Source: Neisseria sp. (GTDB lineage: Bacteria > Pseudomonadota > Gammaproteobacteria > Burkholderiales > Neisseriaceae). Taken from it: a DNA stretch of 64,000 nucleotides. The notes beneath the pieces are model-generated. The model worked only from the letters and a program-made list of their open reading frames with translations. It was not told the origin of the DNA and made no database searches. The position numbers and the translations under genes are program-made. The stretch is from the NCBI RefSeq assembly GCF_030530745.1, contig NZ_JAUMUI010000005.1, positions 33,534 to 97,533 on the forward strand. Reading direction: 5' to 3'. Positions 36,610 through 45,354 of the stretch are shown here, piece after piece (position 1 is the stretch's first letter; every line of letters starts with the position of its first letter).

Positions 36610-37212
36610 TTAACCGTAACGGATATCCGATAATGCGGCAACCACACAGGCCGTCTGAAACAATAACGCCAGCAAAAAACCCAGTTGCAGCTGGCGGCTG
36701 CTGAAACGGTTTGCCGTTTCGCCCGCTATAACTTTGCGGTGCAGGTAGAAAACCGCCATAATCACCGCCTGCATGCCGAACCAATAGGCCGGTTTGAGTG
36801 CATAGAGCTGCAACAGCGCAGGCAGCATGTAAGGCGTAATGCCTCCCGGAAAGCGGCTGTACACCATCAAAACCAATGCGGCGGATACGATGCTCATCAG
36901 CATACCGCTCACTGCAAACAAACTGATAAAACCGTTAGCGTTTTCGGCTTGCCACATCTTTTTTCCGGGCGCCCTTTTCCAATGGTTCACAAAGAAAAAC
37001 AGACTCGCCAGCGTGATATAGAAATGGGGGATATAAAGCGGGGCCAAGTGGGTGATGCCCCACAAGCCCGGCAGAAGGCGGGCGCCTGCAACACCGAACC
37101 CTATCCACAACAACACGCTGCCCCACAACCATTGGAATTCTCCCGCTTTAAAAACAGCGGTGAAAAACACGGCGATATAAACGGCCGAAACCCACACATC
37201 CCAACCGGCCAT
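36610..37212 (-). CDS. Hypothetical multi-pass membrane protein
   Basis: A 200-residue protein with about six hydrophobic stretches and a basic loop (VNHWKRAPGKKMW) in the middle. I do not recognise the family. It begins immediately after the DUF484 stop codon, so it is the third gene of a dapF-DUF484 unit and may be translated by coupling. The C-terminal helix is partly encoded over an uptake sequence (LFQTACVV). Confidence 0.7.
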   Translation of the reverse strand: MAGWDVWVSAVYIAVFFTAVFKAGEFQWLWGSVLLWIGFGVAGARLLPGLWGITHLAPLYIPHFYITLASLFFFVNHWKRAPGKKMWQAENANGFISLFAVSGMLMSIVSAALVLMVYSRFPGGITPYMLPALLQLYALKPAYWFGMQAVIMAVFYLHRKVIAGETANRFSSRQLQLGFLLALLFQTACVVAALSDIRYG

Positions 37213-37869
37213 TTAACGGTAACCCATAATCCGCGACAGCGCCGCACCCACAGCCGCCGCCATATATTCGACAGATTCCGTAGCCAAGCCTTCGGCAAAG
37301 CGGTTAACATCGGCATCCGCAGCCAGCAGCACCGCACCTGTTCCGCCGCCTATCAGAATAGGCAGCTGCAAAAAACTTTCCGCAACCGTATTGCAATCAT
37401 CAGGCAGCAATGCCTGCATTTCTTTGCTTATCTTATTGCCTAACAACGGTTTTTTAAGCCTGACGATTTCCGCGCTTACTTTGGCGTTATCAAACACGGC
37501 CGCCTCATCGGGAATACGCGCTTTGTTTTTCGGTTTTACGGCAACTTTCAACACAAACTGTTGCAGGCCGAAATCTTCCTGCAACGAACGGTATAAGGCA
37601 TGAATCAATTGGCCGGCCGTATTTGCTCCCAGCAACTGCACATCCAATGCCAACTGGCGCAGCATGGTTGTGCGGTTTGCCTCTGAATCGGCCAGCATGG
37701 TTTTCAGCTGGGCAGCCATTTTTTCGATTTTCAGTTGCGAAGCCGCCACTTGCGCTTGAGCAAAAGAGCGGACTTTTTCATCACGCAGGCGTACACCCAG
37801 TTCGTCGGCATGTTCCGCCAAAAAATCCGGATGCTCCCTTAAAAACGCCAAAACATTTTCTTTATTCAT
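37213..37869 (-). CDS. DUF484 family protein
   Basis: A 218-residue GAF-like protein of the DUF484 family, typically found after dapF (often before xerC). It opens VLAFLREHPDFLAEHADELG, the family's helical start, and has a GAF-like core towards the C-terminus. Its role is not established. The start shares a base with the dapF stop (TGATG). Confidence 0.88.
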   Translation of the reverse strand: MNKENVLAFLREHPDFLAEHADELGVRLRDEKVRSFAQAQVAASQLKIEKMAAQLKTMLADSEANRTTMLRQLALDVQLLGANTAGQLIHALYRSLQEDFGLQQFVLKVAVKPKNKARIPDEAAVFDNAKVSAEIVRLKKPLLGNKISKEMQALLPDDCNTVAESFLQLPILIGGGTGAVLLAADADVNRFAEGLATESVEYMAAAVGAALSRIMGYR

Positions 37870-38717
37870 CAGTATTGCAACTCGCCTTCAAATACGGTTT
37901 CCACCGGACCGCTCATCACCACATCGGTGCCGTTTTGCCAAGAAATATATAAATCGCCGCCCGGCAGGCTCACACGCACCTGCCTGCCCGCTTCCAGCAG
38001 GCCGAGCCTCACGCCCGCCACCACCGCCGCACATGCGCCGGTGCCGCAGGCCTGCGTTTCACCCACCCCGCGTTCATATACGCGCAGGCGGATATGGCTG
38101 CCGTCAACCACTTCCATAAAACCAACATTCACCCGTTCAGGAAACTGCCCGTGCGATTCAACCGCCCCTCCCCATTCCGCAACCGGTGCGGTATCCACAC
38201 TGTCAACCATAATCACAGCATGGGGGTTGCCCATGCTGACACAGCTGACGGTAACCGACTCCAACCCCGCTAAAATAATATGCGTTAACGCATCGGCAGC
38301 CTCTCCCGCTGCCGGTATAAAAGGAATTTCAGACGGCATGAAGCGGGGCCTGCCCATATTCACACTCACCAGGCCGTTTTCTTCCAAACGGGGCAAAATG
38401 ATGCCGCGCACAGTTTCTACCACAATTTCCCGTTTATCGGTCAAACCTTTATCAATCACGAAGCGTACAAAACAACGCGCGCCGTTGCCGCACTGTTCCA
38501 CTTCGCTGCCGTCGGCATTAAAAATACGGTAACGGAAATCCACTGTATCAGAATGCGCTTTTTCCACCAGCAGCAGCTGGTCGAAACCCACGCCCGTGTG
38601 GCGGTCGGCCCATTTGGTCAGCGGTGCGTTTTCCGGCTCAAACGGCTGGTTGATGCCGTCGATAACCATAAAATCATTGCCCAAACCGTGCATTTTGGTA
38701 AATTTCAGCGTTTTCAT
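37869..38717 (-). CDS. dapF: Diaminopimelate epimerase
   Basis: Interconverts LL- and meso-diaminopimelate for lysine and peptidoglycan. The two catalytic cysteines lie in [13 protein letters not shown] (about 75) and [11 protein letters not shown] (about 220). The N-terminus [16 protein letters not shown] is diagnostic. Of two adjacent ATGs, the second is chosen because AAGGA is six bases before it. Length 282. It heads the dapF-DUF484-membrane protein unit. Confidence 0.95.
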   Translation of the reverse strand: MKTLKFTKMHGLGNDFMVIDGINQPFEPENAPLTKWADRHTGVGFDQLLLVEKAHSDTVDFRYRIFNADGSEVEQCGNGARCFVRFVIDKGLTDKREIVVETVRGIILPRLEENGLVSVNMGRPRFMPSEIPFIPAAGEAADALTHIILAGLESVTVSCVSMGNPHAVIMVDSVDTAPVAEWGGAVESHGQFPERVNVGFMEVVDGSHIRLRVYERGVGETQACGTGACAAVVAGVRLGLLEAGRQVRVSLPGGDLYISWQNGTDVVMSGPVETVFEGELQY

Positions 38718-39289
38718 CATTATCCTTCCCTGCCTGTTTCAGGCCGTCTGAAAGCATAGGCAGCGATTCTACACCAAACCACCTGCTTTTGCCGTTACCT
38801 TCAACCACAAAACAGAATACGGTTTATACCTGTACCTTTTCAGTTTCCAACCATTGCTTCCTGCCGAAAATTAAATTTGACAGTTGCATACAAGAGACAA
38901 TCGGGCTTTTATCCGGATAAACGGTGTAGTGTAAATTTCAAGATAAAGAAAAGTGGCACACCACGATTATAATTTTTATATCATACTGTTTTTAAAAGAT
39001 TTAAATAAAATTCATCGTTTCAAATCTCACTATCCCGATGAAAACCACTTCAATAAAAACTATCACCACCATTCCAAATAAACCGATTATCTGAAAAATT
39101 TTCCATTTATCTTGCATTTTTTTATTGCATTATTTTTTCCAAACATGCAGAATACATAACAAGAAAAGCAGAAAATACCATAATCTTTATATTTTTAATG
39201 TTTTTCCATTGATAAAACCGGCCAGGCACCATTTTATGCCGCAAGATGGCCAAACACATTACGAAACGTATTACAACAAGGACAAAATC
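38718..39289. other. AT-rich 572-base gap, no confident gene
   Basis: The gap is markedly AT-richer than its surroundings and has no uptake sequence after the first 60 bases. It holds only short frames; the longest tidy one starts at 39038 and gives 18 residues (MKTTSIKTITTIPNKPII) without a ribosome site. Promoters for the secreted gene to the right must lie here. Confidence 0.5.
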
Positions 39290-39640
39290 ATGAAAATCCA
39301 ACGTGCTCTTTCTACCGTAACTGCCTTTGCCATGCTGGCCGGCGCCCAAGCTTCTTTCGCCCAAGGCGTTACTTTCCATCACAAGGCTTCCGATGCCACC
39401 GCGCCGATCAGCGGCAATTTGGCCATGCGCATCACCATCAATGCCGAAGGCAATGTGAGCAACGCCCGAATTGTGCGCAGCAGCGGTTCTGCCAGTATTG
39501 ACGCCGCAGCGGTTGACTGGATGGAAGCTCAATACTTGCGCCCGGCAACCATGAACGGTGATTCGATTGACCTTAGCGTGATTAAAGAAATCAACTTCAG
39601 TAAAAATACACCGGTGCAACACGCAGGTTTGACCAAATAA
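39290..39640 (+). CDS. Secreted TonB C-terminal-domain-like protein
   Basis: A 116-residue protein with a standard signal peptide (AMLAGAQASFAQG, cut after AQA or AFAQ). The rest resembles a TonB C-terminal fold: LAMRITINAEGNVSNARIVRSS followed by DAAAVDWMEAQYLRPA. There is no Pro-rich linker or membrane anchor, so it is not a working TonB; such small proteins are common in Neisseria, and their role is unclear. AAGGAC precedes the ATG, and a strong terminator follows. Confidence 0.82.
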   Translation: MKIQRALSTVTAFAMLAGAQASFAQGVTFHHKASDATAPISGNLAMRITINAEGNVSNARIVRSSGSASIDAAAVDWMEAQYLRPATMNGDSIDLSVIKEINFSKNTPVQHAGLTK

Positions 39641-39663
39641 AGTATGGGTTCCGTATCCCAATT

Positions 39664-39696
39664 AAAAGGCGTGCCTTCAAAACAGGCACGCCTTTT
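39664..39696 (+). terminator. Intrinsic terminator after the TonB-C-like gene
   Basis: AAAAGGCGTGCCT pairs perfectly with AGGCACGCCTTTT around a seven-base loop. Confidence 0.85.
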
Positions 39697-39789
39697 CCGT
39701 TGTTGCCGCAACCCAATGGAAACCTTGGCCAAATTAATTTATACAGCCATACCCGCCCGTAACGGTTTCAATATACAGGATACAGATTT

Positions 39790-40467
39790 TCAAACAGGCC
39801 CTTGACCGCCAGCCGGCGGTACCGCAGCCGGCCTGCCATTCAGAACCGCAGGCACAAAGCGCAGCAGGGTTTCGCGCAAAACAATCAGTTTGCCGTGGAA
39901 AAAGTGTGAGGACTCGGGCAAAACCAAAACGGGAATATCTTGCGGTGCAGCCCATTTAAAAGCCTTTTCCAAACCCACGATTTCATCGGCTTCGCCGTGA
40001 ACCAGCAAGGTTTTGGACGCATCAGGAGCCGTGGGTTCGCGGTTTTCATAATGGTTGACGGCAGGGGCAACCAACAACAGCAAATCCGGCTCGCGCTGTT
40101 GCGCCGCAAACAGTGAAACATAACCGCCGAACGAAAAGCCGCTGATGGCCGACAGCGCGGCTTCGGGGTGTTTTGCACGGGCATAGTCGATAACGGCGAT
40201 GCAGTCGTCGGCTTCACCCCTGCCGTAGTCGTGGCTGCCTTCGCTGTTGCCTACGCCGCGCAGGTTGGGCAGATAGCAGTGAAACCCGAGTATGCTCAAA
40301 GTTTTTGCTACGGTCTGTATCACTTTGTTGGTATTGGTGCCGCCTTGCAGCGGGTTGGGATGGTTGATTACGGCTACGCCGCGCTCCCGCCCTTGCGCGG
40401 GCAGATAGATGGTTTCGAGTATGCCTGCAGGGCCTGGGATATGCAGTTGGTTAATGGGTTTCAACAT
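39790..40467 (-). CDS. Alpha/beta hydrolase (COG2945 type)
   Basis: A 225-residue serine hydrolase. The nucleophile elbow is GFSFGGYVS (about residue 105). The INHPNPLQGGT loop near residue 36 and GVGNSEGSHDYGRGEADD are characteristic of the COG2945 subgroup. His near ESSHFFHG completes the triad. Substrate unknown. The C-terminal tail (PPAGGQGPV) is low-complexity. The start MLKPINQL is chosen by family length. Confidence 0.87.
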   Translation of the reverse strand: MLKPINQLHIPGPAGILETIYLPAQGRERGVAVINHPNPLQGGTNTNKVIQTVAKTLSILGFHCYLPNLRGVGNSEGSHDYGRGEADDCIAVIDYARAKHPEAALSAISGFSFGGYVSLFAAQQREPDLLLLVAPAVNHYENREPTAPDASKTLLVHGEADEIVGLEKAFKWAAPQDIPVLVLPESSHFFHGKLIVLRETLLRFVPAVLNGRPAAVPPAGGQGPV

Positions 40468-40516
40468 GATGATGTCTATCGTGAATGTATTGGCCGTCTG
40501 AAAAATCCGGGCATAA

Positions 40517-40849
40517 TCAGCCGTTTTCCGGTTGATCGACCAGCAGGCGGTTAACGGCTTTGCCGCCTGCCAAATCTTGTTCGAGAATTTCCTGCAAATC
40601 TTCTTCGTCCACATAAGTGTACCAGCGGGCTTCGGGGTAAATCACCATCACCGGGCCGGATTCGCAGCGCCCCAGGCAGCTTGTGCTGCTGATACGCAGT
40701 TTGCCGGGGCCTATCAGATCCATTTTTTTGGCGTTGCCTTTGAGAAAATCGACGGCGGCATCGGCTTCGCCGTTATCGTTGCAGCTTTGTTTGCACGGAT
40801 TGCGGCGGGCGTTGGTGCAGATAAACAGGTGGCGTTGGAAATAGCTCAT
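40517..40849 (-). CDS. Thioredoxin-like [2Fe-2S] ferredoxin domain protein
   Basis: A 110-residue protein with the cysteine pattern of the thioredoxin-fold ferredoxins: CTNARRNPC and QSC near the N-terminus, then STSCLGRCESGP. GPVMVIYPEARWYTYV is typical of the small (2Fe-2S) ferredoxins near metabolic operons. The electron partner is unknown. It lies upstream of the hydrolase gene on the same strand, 49 bases away. Confidence 0.87.
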   Translation of the reverse strand: MSYFQRHLFICTNARRNPCKQSCNDNGEADAAVDFLKGNAKKMDLIGPGKLRISSTSCLGRCESGPVMVIYPEARWYTYVDEEDLQEILEQDLAGGKAVNRLLVDQPENG

Positions 40850-40915
40850 GGCACTTCTTTCTACTTAAAGCCGCCCGTTATGTTTCAGACGGCCTCGATG
40901 GTTGTTCAGACGGCC

Positions 40916-41707
40916 TTACAGATAAAAATGCTTGCCGTTGTTTTGATTGTTGGCTTTCAGTTCGGACAACATCCGTTTGAAATCCAAACCGTATTGCGTG
41001 CTGAGTTTGCTTGCGCGCTTTTTCAGTTTGTCGAGGTTTTGCTCTTTCGGGCTGCTTTGGAATGCCATCACGGCAACATTGCCGTGGCTTTCTGCGGGCA
41101 GCTCCAACACGCGGCCTTCAAACACGCCCAGCAGGCGTTCGACGAAGCGGCGGTAGCGCCTATCGCCGCTCCACCAGTTGGTTACGAAGATGCCGTTTGC
41201 CGACAATGCTCGGCGGCAGTTTTCAAAAAACGGCTCTTCCACCAGCGCATCAACGATTTGCAGGCCGTCGAAGCCGTCCACCAGCACCACATCGGTGCCG
41301 CCGCGCAGGGTTTTGATGTATTCGGCACCGTCGGCTTCGATGATTTCGAAATGTTCGTCTTCAAACGGCAGCTCGAACAGGTTGCGCGCCACGTTGATAA
41401 CCTGCGGGTTGATGTCGACGGCGGTTTGGCGAGTATCGGGCAGATAGGCGTCTATCCAGCGTGCAAACGAGCCGCCGCCCAGGCCGATTTGGGTAATATG
41501 TGCAGGTGCCTGTTCGACAAACAGCAGCCAGCCCATCATCGCGCGGCTGTATGAAAGCACCAGCTCGGCGGGGTGGTCGAGGTTCATCGAGCTTTGCACG
41601 GTGGCGCTGCCCAAATGCAGCGAGCGGATGTTGCCGGATTCGGAAATGCCCACCTCCGGCAGTTCAGATTGCTGCGCGCGCAGGCGGCGGTAGGGATGAT
41701 GTGCCAT
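40916..41707 (-). CDS. Spermidine-synthase-like methyltransferase-fold protein
   Basis: A 263-residue protein with the aminopropyltransferase/methyltransferase fold: LGGGSFARWIDAYLP, VDINPQVINVAR and ADGAEYIKTL. It resembles SpeE, but no speD is near and the N-terminal beta domain is short, so the substrate is uncertain. It may be part of the family often called fused spermidine synthase-like. Two direct uptake sequences follow it. Confidence 0.8.
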   Translation of the reverse strand: MAHHPYRRLRAQQSELPEVGISESGNIRSLHLGSATVQSSMNLDHPAELVLSYSRAMMGWLLFVEQAPAHITQIGLGGGSFARWIDAYLPDTRQTAVDINPQVINVARNLFELPFEDEHFEIIEADGAEYIKTLRGGTDVVLVDGFDGLQIVDALVEEPFFENCRRALSANGIFVTNWWSGDRRYRRFVERLLGVFEGRVLELPAESHGNVAVMAFQSSPKEQNLDKLKKRASKLSTQYGLDFKRMLSELKANNQNNGKHFYL

Positions 41708-41863
41708 AAAGCGGTGGAATGTAGGAAAAGGCCGTTATTTTAATACAGTTCTGGTACGTTGGAACGGTGTTTTCAGACGATCCCGACGGTAAATGTGGGC
41801 AATTGATCCTTAAGGTTATGATTATTCGGAACGAGACGGAATTTTATACTACTTTCTTGTTTG

Positions 41864-41891
41864 AGGCCGTCTGAAAAAATTCAGACGGCCT
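41864..41891 (-). terminator. Compact DUS hairpin after nagZ
   Basis: A complete uptake sequence and its inverse separated by four bases, giving a 12-base-pair stem downstream of nagZ. Confidence 0.7.
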
Positions 41892-41927
41892 GAAGCATAT
41901 GCCGGCCGACGGGTAACTGCCTTTAAA

Positions 41928-43013
41928 TTAAAACGCCTCGCCCACCTTCACGCCGCCTTCGGTATCTTTCGGCGTGGCCAGTTGCGCAGTAGCCAGTTGG
42001 GCGGCTTTAAATTCGGGCGTCTGCATCATGGCGGCGGCCTCTCCGGTGCTCAAGGTATTCGCCATATATTGCCAGCGCGCGGCCAAGTCGGGGTTGGCGG
42101 GGATAACGAAACCCTCGCGCAATTCGTCAACCAAATCCGGCCGGTTGCACACCAGCACGATATCGCAGCCCGCCTCAAACGATAAACGGGCACGGTCTTT
42201 GATACCGCCTGCGCCCACCGCGCCTTCCATGGTAAGGTCGTCTGAAAAAATCACGCCGTTAAAGCCGATTTCCCGACGCAGGATTTCTTTCAGCCATTTG
42301 GCAGAAAAACCTGCGGGCAAGCTGTCAACCTGCGGGTACACCACGTGCGCGGGCATCACGGCAGCCATGCCGGCGGCGCTCATTTTTTTAAACGGCAATA
42401 TATCGGCGGCTTCCAATTCTGCCAGCGTGCGGTCGTCTTGCGGCAGCACATGGTGGCTGTCGCCTTCTACGAAGCCGTGGCCGGGAAAATGTTTGCCGCA
42501 CGATTTCATGCCGCCGCAGTTCAAGCCTTTTTGCAGCGCCAGCGCCAGCTCGGCCACCACTCCGGCATCACAGTGGAAGCTGCGGTTGCCGATAACGGCG
42601 CACTGCCCCCAGTTCAAATCGAGCACGGGTGTAAATGATAAGTCGATGCCGCATGCGCTCAATTCGGCGGCCAATACCCAACCTACCTGCTCCGCGCGCG
42701 CTTTGGCCGCTTCGGGGCCTTCGCTGTCCCAAACCGCACCGAGCGCATCCATCGCGGGCAGGCGGGTAAAGCCGTTGATAAAACGCTGCACGCGCCCGCC
42801 TTCGTGATCAACGGCGATAATCAGCTCGGGCGAACGCAGGGCCTTGATTTCGCCGACCAAGGCTTTGAGCTGTTCGATGTTTTCAAAATTCCGGCGGAAC
42901 AGAATCACGCCGCCCACAGCCGGGTCGAGCAGGCGTTGCTTTTCTTCTTCGCTAAGGCGGAAAGTGTGTACGTCGGCCATCACCGGGCCGCGCGGAATAA
43001 CGGGTTGGGTCAT
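41928..43013 (-). CDS. nagZ: Beta-N-acetylhexosaminidase
   Basis: Cytoplasmic enzyme that removes N-acetylglucosamine from recycled muropeptides. The family's CGKHFPGHGFVEGDSHH motif (catalytic His loop) and the nucleophile in SDDLTMEGA are both present. Length 361 matches. Loss or activity of NagZ affects the signal muropeptides that control AmpC in some species; no ampC is near here. Confidence 0.95.
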   Translation of the reverse strand: MTQPVIPRGPVMADVHTFRLSEEEKQRLLDPAVGGVILFRRNFENIEQLKALVGEIKALRSPELIIAVDHEGGRVQRFINGFTRLPAMDALGAVWDSEGPEAAKARAEQVGWVLAAELSACGIDLSFTPVLDLNWGQCAVIGNRSFHCDAGVVAELALALQKGLNCGGMKSCGKHFPGHGFVEGDSHHVLPQDDRTLAELEAADILPFKKMSAAGMAAVMPAHVVYPQVDSLPAGFSAKWLKEILRREIGFNGVIFSDDLTMEGAVGAGGIKDRARLSFEAGCDIVLVCNRPDLVDELREGFVIPANPDLAARWQYMANTLSTGEAAAMMQTPEFKAAQLATAQLATPKDTEGGVKVGEAF

Positions 43014-43143
43014 ACTAATCTCATAAAAGATAAGGTAAATCGGTTCGGGCTGCCGCAGTTTTCAGACGGCCTCAAAATTTTGGCAAAGCCACCTCAGACA
43101 GATGCGGTTAAAGGCCGCAGAAATATGCCTGACGGCCGGAAAC

Positions 43144-43180
43144 GTTTCAGACGGCCTGCTGCATTGAGGCCGTCTGAAAA
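43144..43180 (-). terminator. Inverted DUS hairpin after the DegP-type gene
   Basis: TTTCAGACGGCCT and AGGCCGTCTGAAA face each other across nine bases, close to the stop codon of the protease gene. Confidence 0.7.
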
Positions 43181-43193
43181 CAAATGTGCAGGC

Positions 43194-44687
43194 TTATTGC
43201 AGGTTTAACGCCAAAAACAGCGTGCTGCCGTTGCGCTGTACCAGCAGAGGTGCGGTTTTTCCGGTGTTTTCCAGCGCGCTGCGGAATGTAGATTCGTCTT
43301 CCACATTGATTTGGCTCACCGCCAGAATTTCGTCGCCGCGCTTCAGGCCCGCGCGCTGGGCGGCACCTTCGGCCTTTACCACCACCAAACGTTTGCTGTT
43401 GCCGGCTGAACGCGTTTGCAGGGTTAAGCCCGTGTTTTCAATGATAAAGGTTTGACCTTCGGGCGCGTATGACGGATCGGACGCCTGCTCCTCGCTCATT
43501 TCGGTATCCTGGCCGTTGGCACCGAGCTGCACTTTCACCGCACTTTCTTTGCCTTTGCGCCACACGCCGAGGGTAACCTCTTTACCCGGCGCCATCGCAC
43601 CCACCATCACGGGCAAATCGCTCGATTGGCGCACTTCTTCGCCGTTCACACTGCGCACGATGTCGCCCACCTGCAAGCCCGCACGTTGCGCCGGGCTGCC
43701 GGGCAGCACGCGTGCAATCAGGGCGCCGGAAGCTTTGTCGAGACCGAACGATTTGGCCAAATCATAAGAAACTTCCTGAATAATCACACCCAGCTGGCCG
43801 CGCTGCACTTTACCGGTGGTTTTCAGCTGCTCGGCCACGTTCATGGCCACGTCAATCGGAATGGCGAACGAAATGCCCATAAAACCGCCGCTGCGGCTGT
43901 AAATCTGCGAGTTGATGCCCACTACCTGCCCGCGCAGGTTAAACAGCGGGCCACCCGAATTGCCGGGGTTGATGGCTACATCGGTTTGGATAAACGGCGT
44001 GTAGTTTTCATTGGGCAGGCTGCGGCCTTTGGCCGACACAATACCTGCGGTAACGCTGTTGTCGAAGCCGAACGGCGCACCGATGGCCGCCACCCATTCG
44101 CCCGGTTTCAAATCTTTGGCGTTACCCACTTTAACCACCGGCAGGCCGGAGGCGTCGATTTTCAGCAAGGCAACGTCGGACTGCTGGTCCGAGCCGATCA
44201 GTTTGGCGGTATATTCGCGTTTGTCGTTCAGCAATACTTTAATATTGCCCATGCCGCCGACCACGTGCGTATTGGTGAGGATGTAGCCGTCGGGGCTGAT
44301 AATGAAACCCGATCCGAAATTCAGCTCGCCCTCGTCGTCCTGCTCCGGCATTTCGGGCATATTGGGTACGAGGCGTTTGAAAAACTCGTAAAACGGATCA
44401 TTGTCGGGAAACTGGTTCAAATCCATGCCGTTATTATTGCGCCGCCCGGTATTCTCAGCCTTGGTAGCCTGGATGTTGACCACAGTCTGCCCTTCCTGCT
44501 CCACCAGTTTGGCGAAATCAGGCAGTAGCATTTCTACTTTACCGTCGGCGGTTTTGGTTTCTACTTTCTGCACCAAATCGTCTTGCGGCTTTCCGTCTTT
44601 ACCGAAAAAGCTGTCGATTTTGTCGCAGCCGCTCAAAGCCAAGGCCGAAGCCGTCAGCAAGGCGATATATTTTGGCGTTGTGTTCAC
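43194..44687 (-). CDS. DegP/HtrA-type serine endoprotease, lipoprotein
   Basis: Envelope protease-chaperone of the DegP/MucD family, 497 residues. The catalytic triad is His in ILTNTHVVGG, Asp in SDVALLKID and Ser in INPGNSGGPLF; two PDZ domains follow. A GTG start is chosen: GAGG lies seven bases before it, and it gives a signal ending LALSGCDKID, a lipobox. The residue after the lipid cysteine is Asp, which in E. coli retains lipoproteins in the inner membrane. A Gly/Asn-rich linker (around GRRNNNG) precedes the protease domain. Confidence 0.92.
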   Translation of the reverse strand: MNTTPKYIALLTASALALSGCDKIDSFFGKDGKPQDDLVQKVETKTADGKVEMLLPDFAKLVEQEGQTVVNIQATKAENTGRRNNNGMDLNQFPDNDPFYEFFKRLVPNMPEMPEQDDEGELNFGSGFIISPDGYILTNTHVVGGMGNIKVLLNDKREYTAKLIGSDQQSDVALLKIDASGLPVVKVGNAKDLKPGEWVAAIGAPFGFDNSVTAGIVSAKGRSLPNENYTPFIQTDVAINPGNSGGPLFNLRGQVVGINSQIYSRSGGFMGISFAIPIDVAMNVAEQLKTTGKVQRGQLGVIIQEVSYDLAKSFGLDKASGALIARVLPGSPAQRAGLQVGDIVRSVNGEEVRQSSDLPVMVGAMAPGKEVTLGVWRKGKESAVKVQLGANGQDTEMSEEQASDPSYAPEGQTFIIENTGLTLQTRSAGNSKRLVVVKAEGAAQRAGLKRGDEILAVSQINVEDESTFRSALENTGKTAPLLVQRNGSTLFLALNLQ

Positions 44688-44874
44688 GGCATTTCCTCTT
44701 AAAACTGTTCCGTTGGATTCGGATAGGCGGATTGTAAACGAAAACGGCCGCGTCTGCACGGCGGCTGCGGCTCTGTCTCCCTTTATTTACCTGCCCGGGG
44801 CAGCCTTATCGGAAGGCCGTCTGAAAGCTAACGGCGGCTGCGTTTTATTTCGCATTTGAATATTTCCGACAGAA

Positions 44875-44906
44875 AGGCCGTCTGAAACAGATTGTTCAGA
44901 CGGCCT
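44875..44906 (-). terminator. DUS hairpin after the small membrane ORF
   Basis: A full uptake sequence and its inverse pair across eight bases, 22 bases beyond the stop codon of the 31-residue ORF. This supports that ORF being an independent transcript. Confidence 0.7.
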
Positions 44907-44927
44907 CAAAGATATTAACGGCTTAAC

Positions 44928-45023
44928 TTAAAAAGAATCCCGTTCGGCCAGCCACAACGCAGCCAGGGTAACCAGCGATGCGCAGCCTATCAGAATGATG
45001 ATTTGCAGAAAGAAAACAGACAT
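44928..45023 (-). CDS. Small single-pass membrane protein, 31 residues
   Basis: An ORF of 31 codons with a near-perfect Shine-Dalgarno (GGAGGTC, four bases before the ATG). It reads MSVFFLQIIILIGCASLV, then TLAALWLAERDSF: a short N-terminus, one hydrophobic helix of about 21 residues, and a charged tail, the form of a small inner-membrane protein. I do not recognise it. A DUS terminator follows and a palindromic promoter precedes it, so it looks like a complete one-gene unit. Similar tiny proteins often serve as accessory subunits of respiratory or transport complexes; that is only a guess. Confidence 0.65.
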   Translation of the reverse strand: MSVFFLQIIILIGCASLVTLAALWLAERDSF

Positions 45024-45093
45024 AATGACCTCCGTATCATTGTGAACCGCCGTGCCTGCTGCAAGCGGCGGCTTATCGTTGTTGTAAAAACTG

Positions 45094-45178
45094 TATGACT
45101 ATCATACCAACAAATTCATAACATTTCTTTACTTTTACTTAACTTTCCACTCTGAAAATTACAATAACTATCATCATC
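45094..45178 (-). promoter_or_regulatory. Palindromic promoter and Fur-like box upstream of the small membrane ORF
   Basis: On the minus strand TGGTATGAT is an extended -10 box, and the TATGAT overlaps a palindrome TATGACTATCATA (45094-45106). Further upstream, 45160-45178 reads GATGATGATAGTTATTGTA on the minus strand, matching the 19-base Fur consensus at 14 positions by my count. The box lies well upstream of the -10, so the regulator (repressor or activator) is uncertain. Confidence 0.4.
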
Positions 45179-45354
45179 AGACGAAAAAACAGATTCGGGT
45201 CAGCTTAAACAGGTAAAATAAATTAACTTGAATTTACGTTTATTTTAAAATACAGCCCGTTACCAACCTGCCTGCCCCACCCGCAACAGCGGTTTGCCCG
45301 AAACCGCAGACAATCTATACAATACGGTCTTTTTTCAGACGGCCTCTGCCCACC

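Noticed and set aside
39038-39094. 18-codon ORF in the AT-rich gap
   Set aside because: No ribosome site and low-complexity Thr/Ile/Lys composition; random AT-rich sequence explains it.
43626-44528. Plus-strand reading frame of 300 codons opposite the DegP-type gene
   Set aside because: Antisense shadow of a gene with an intact catalytic triad; no supporting start signal.
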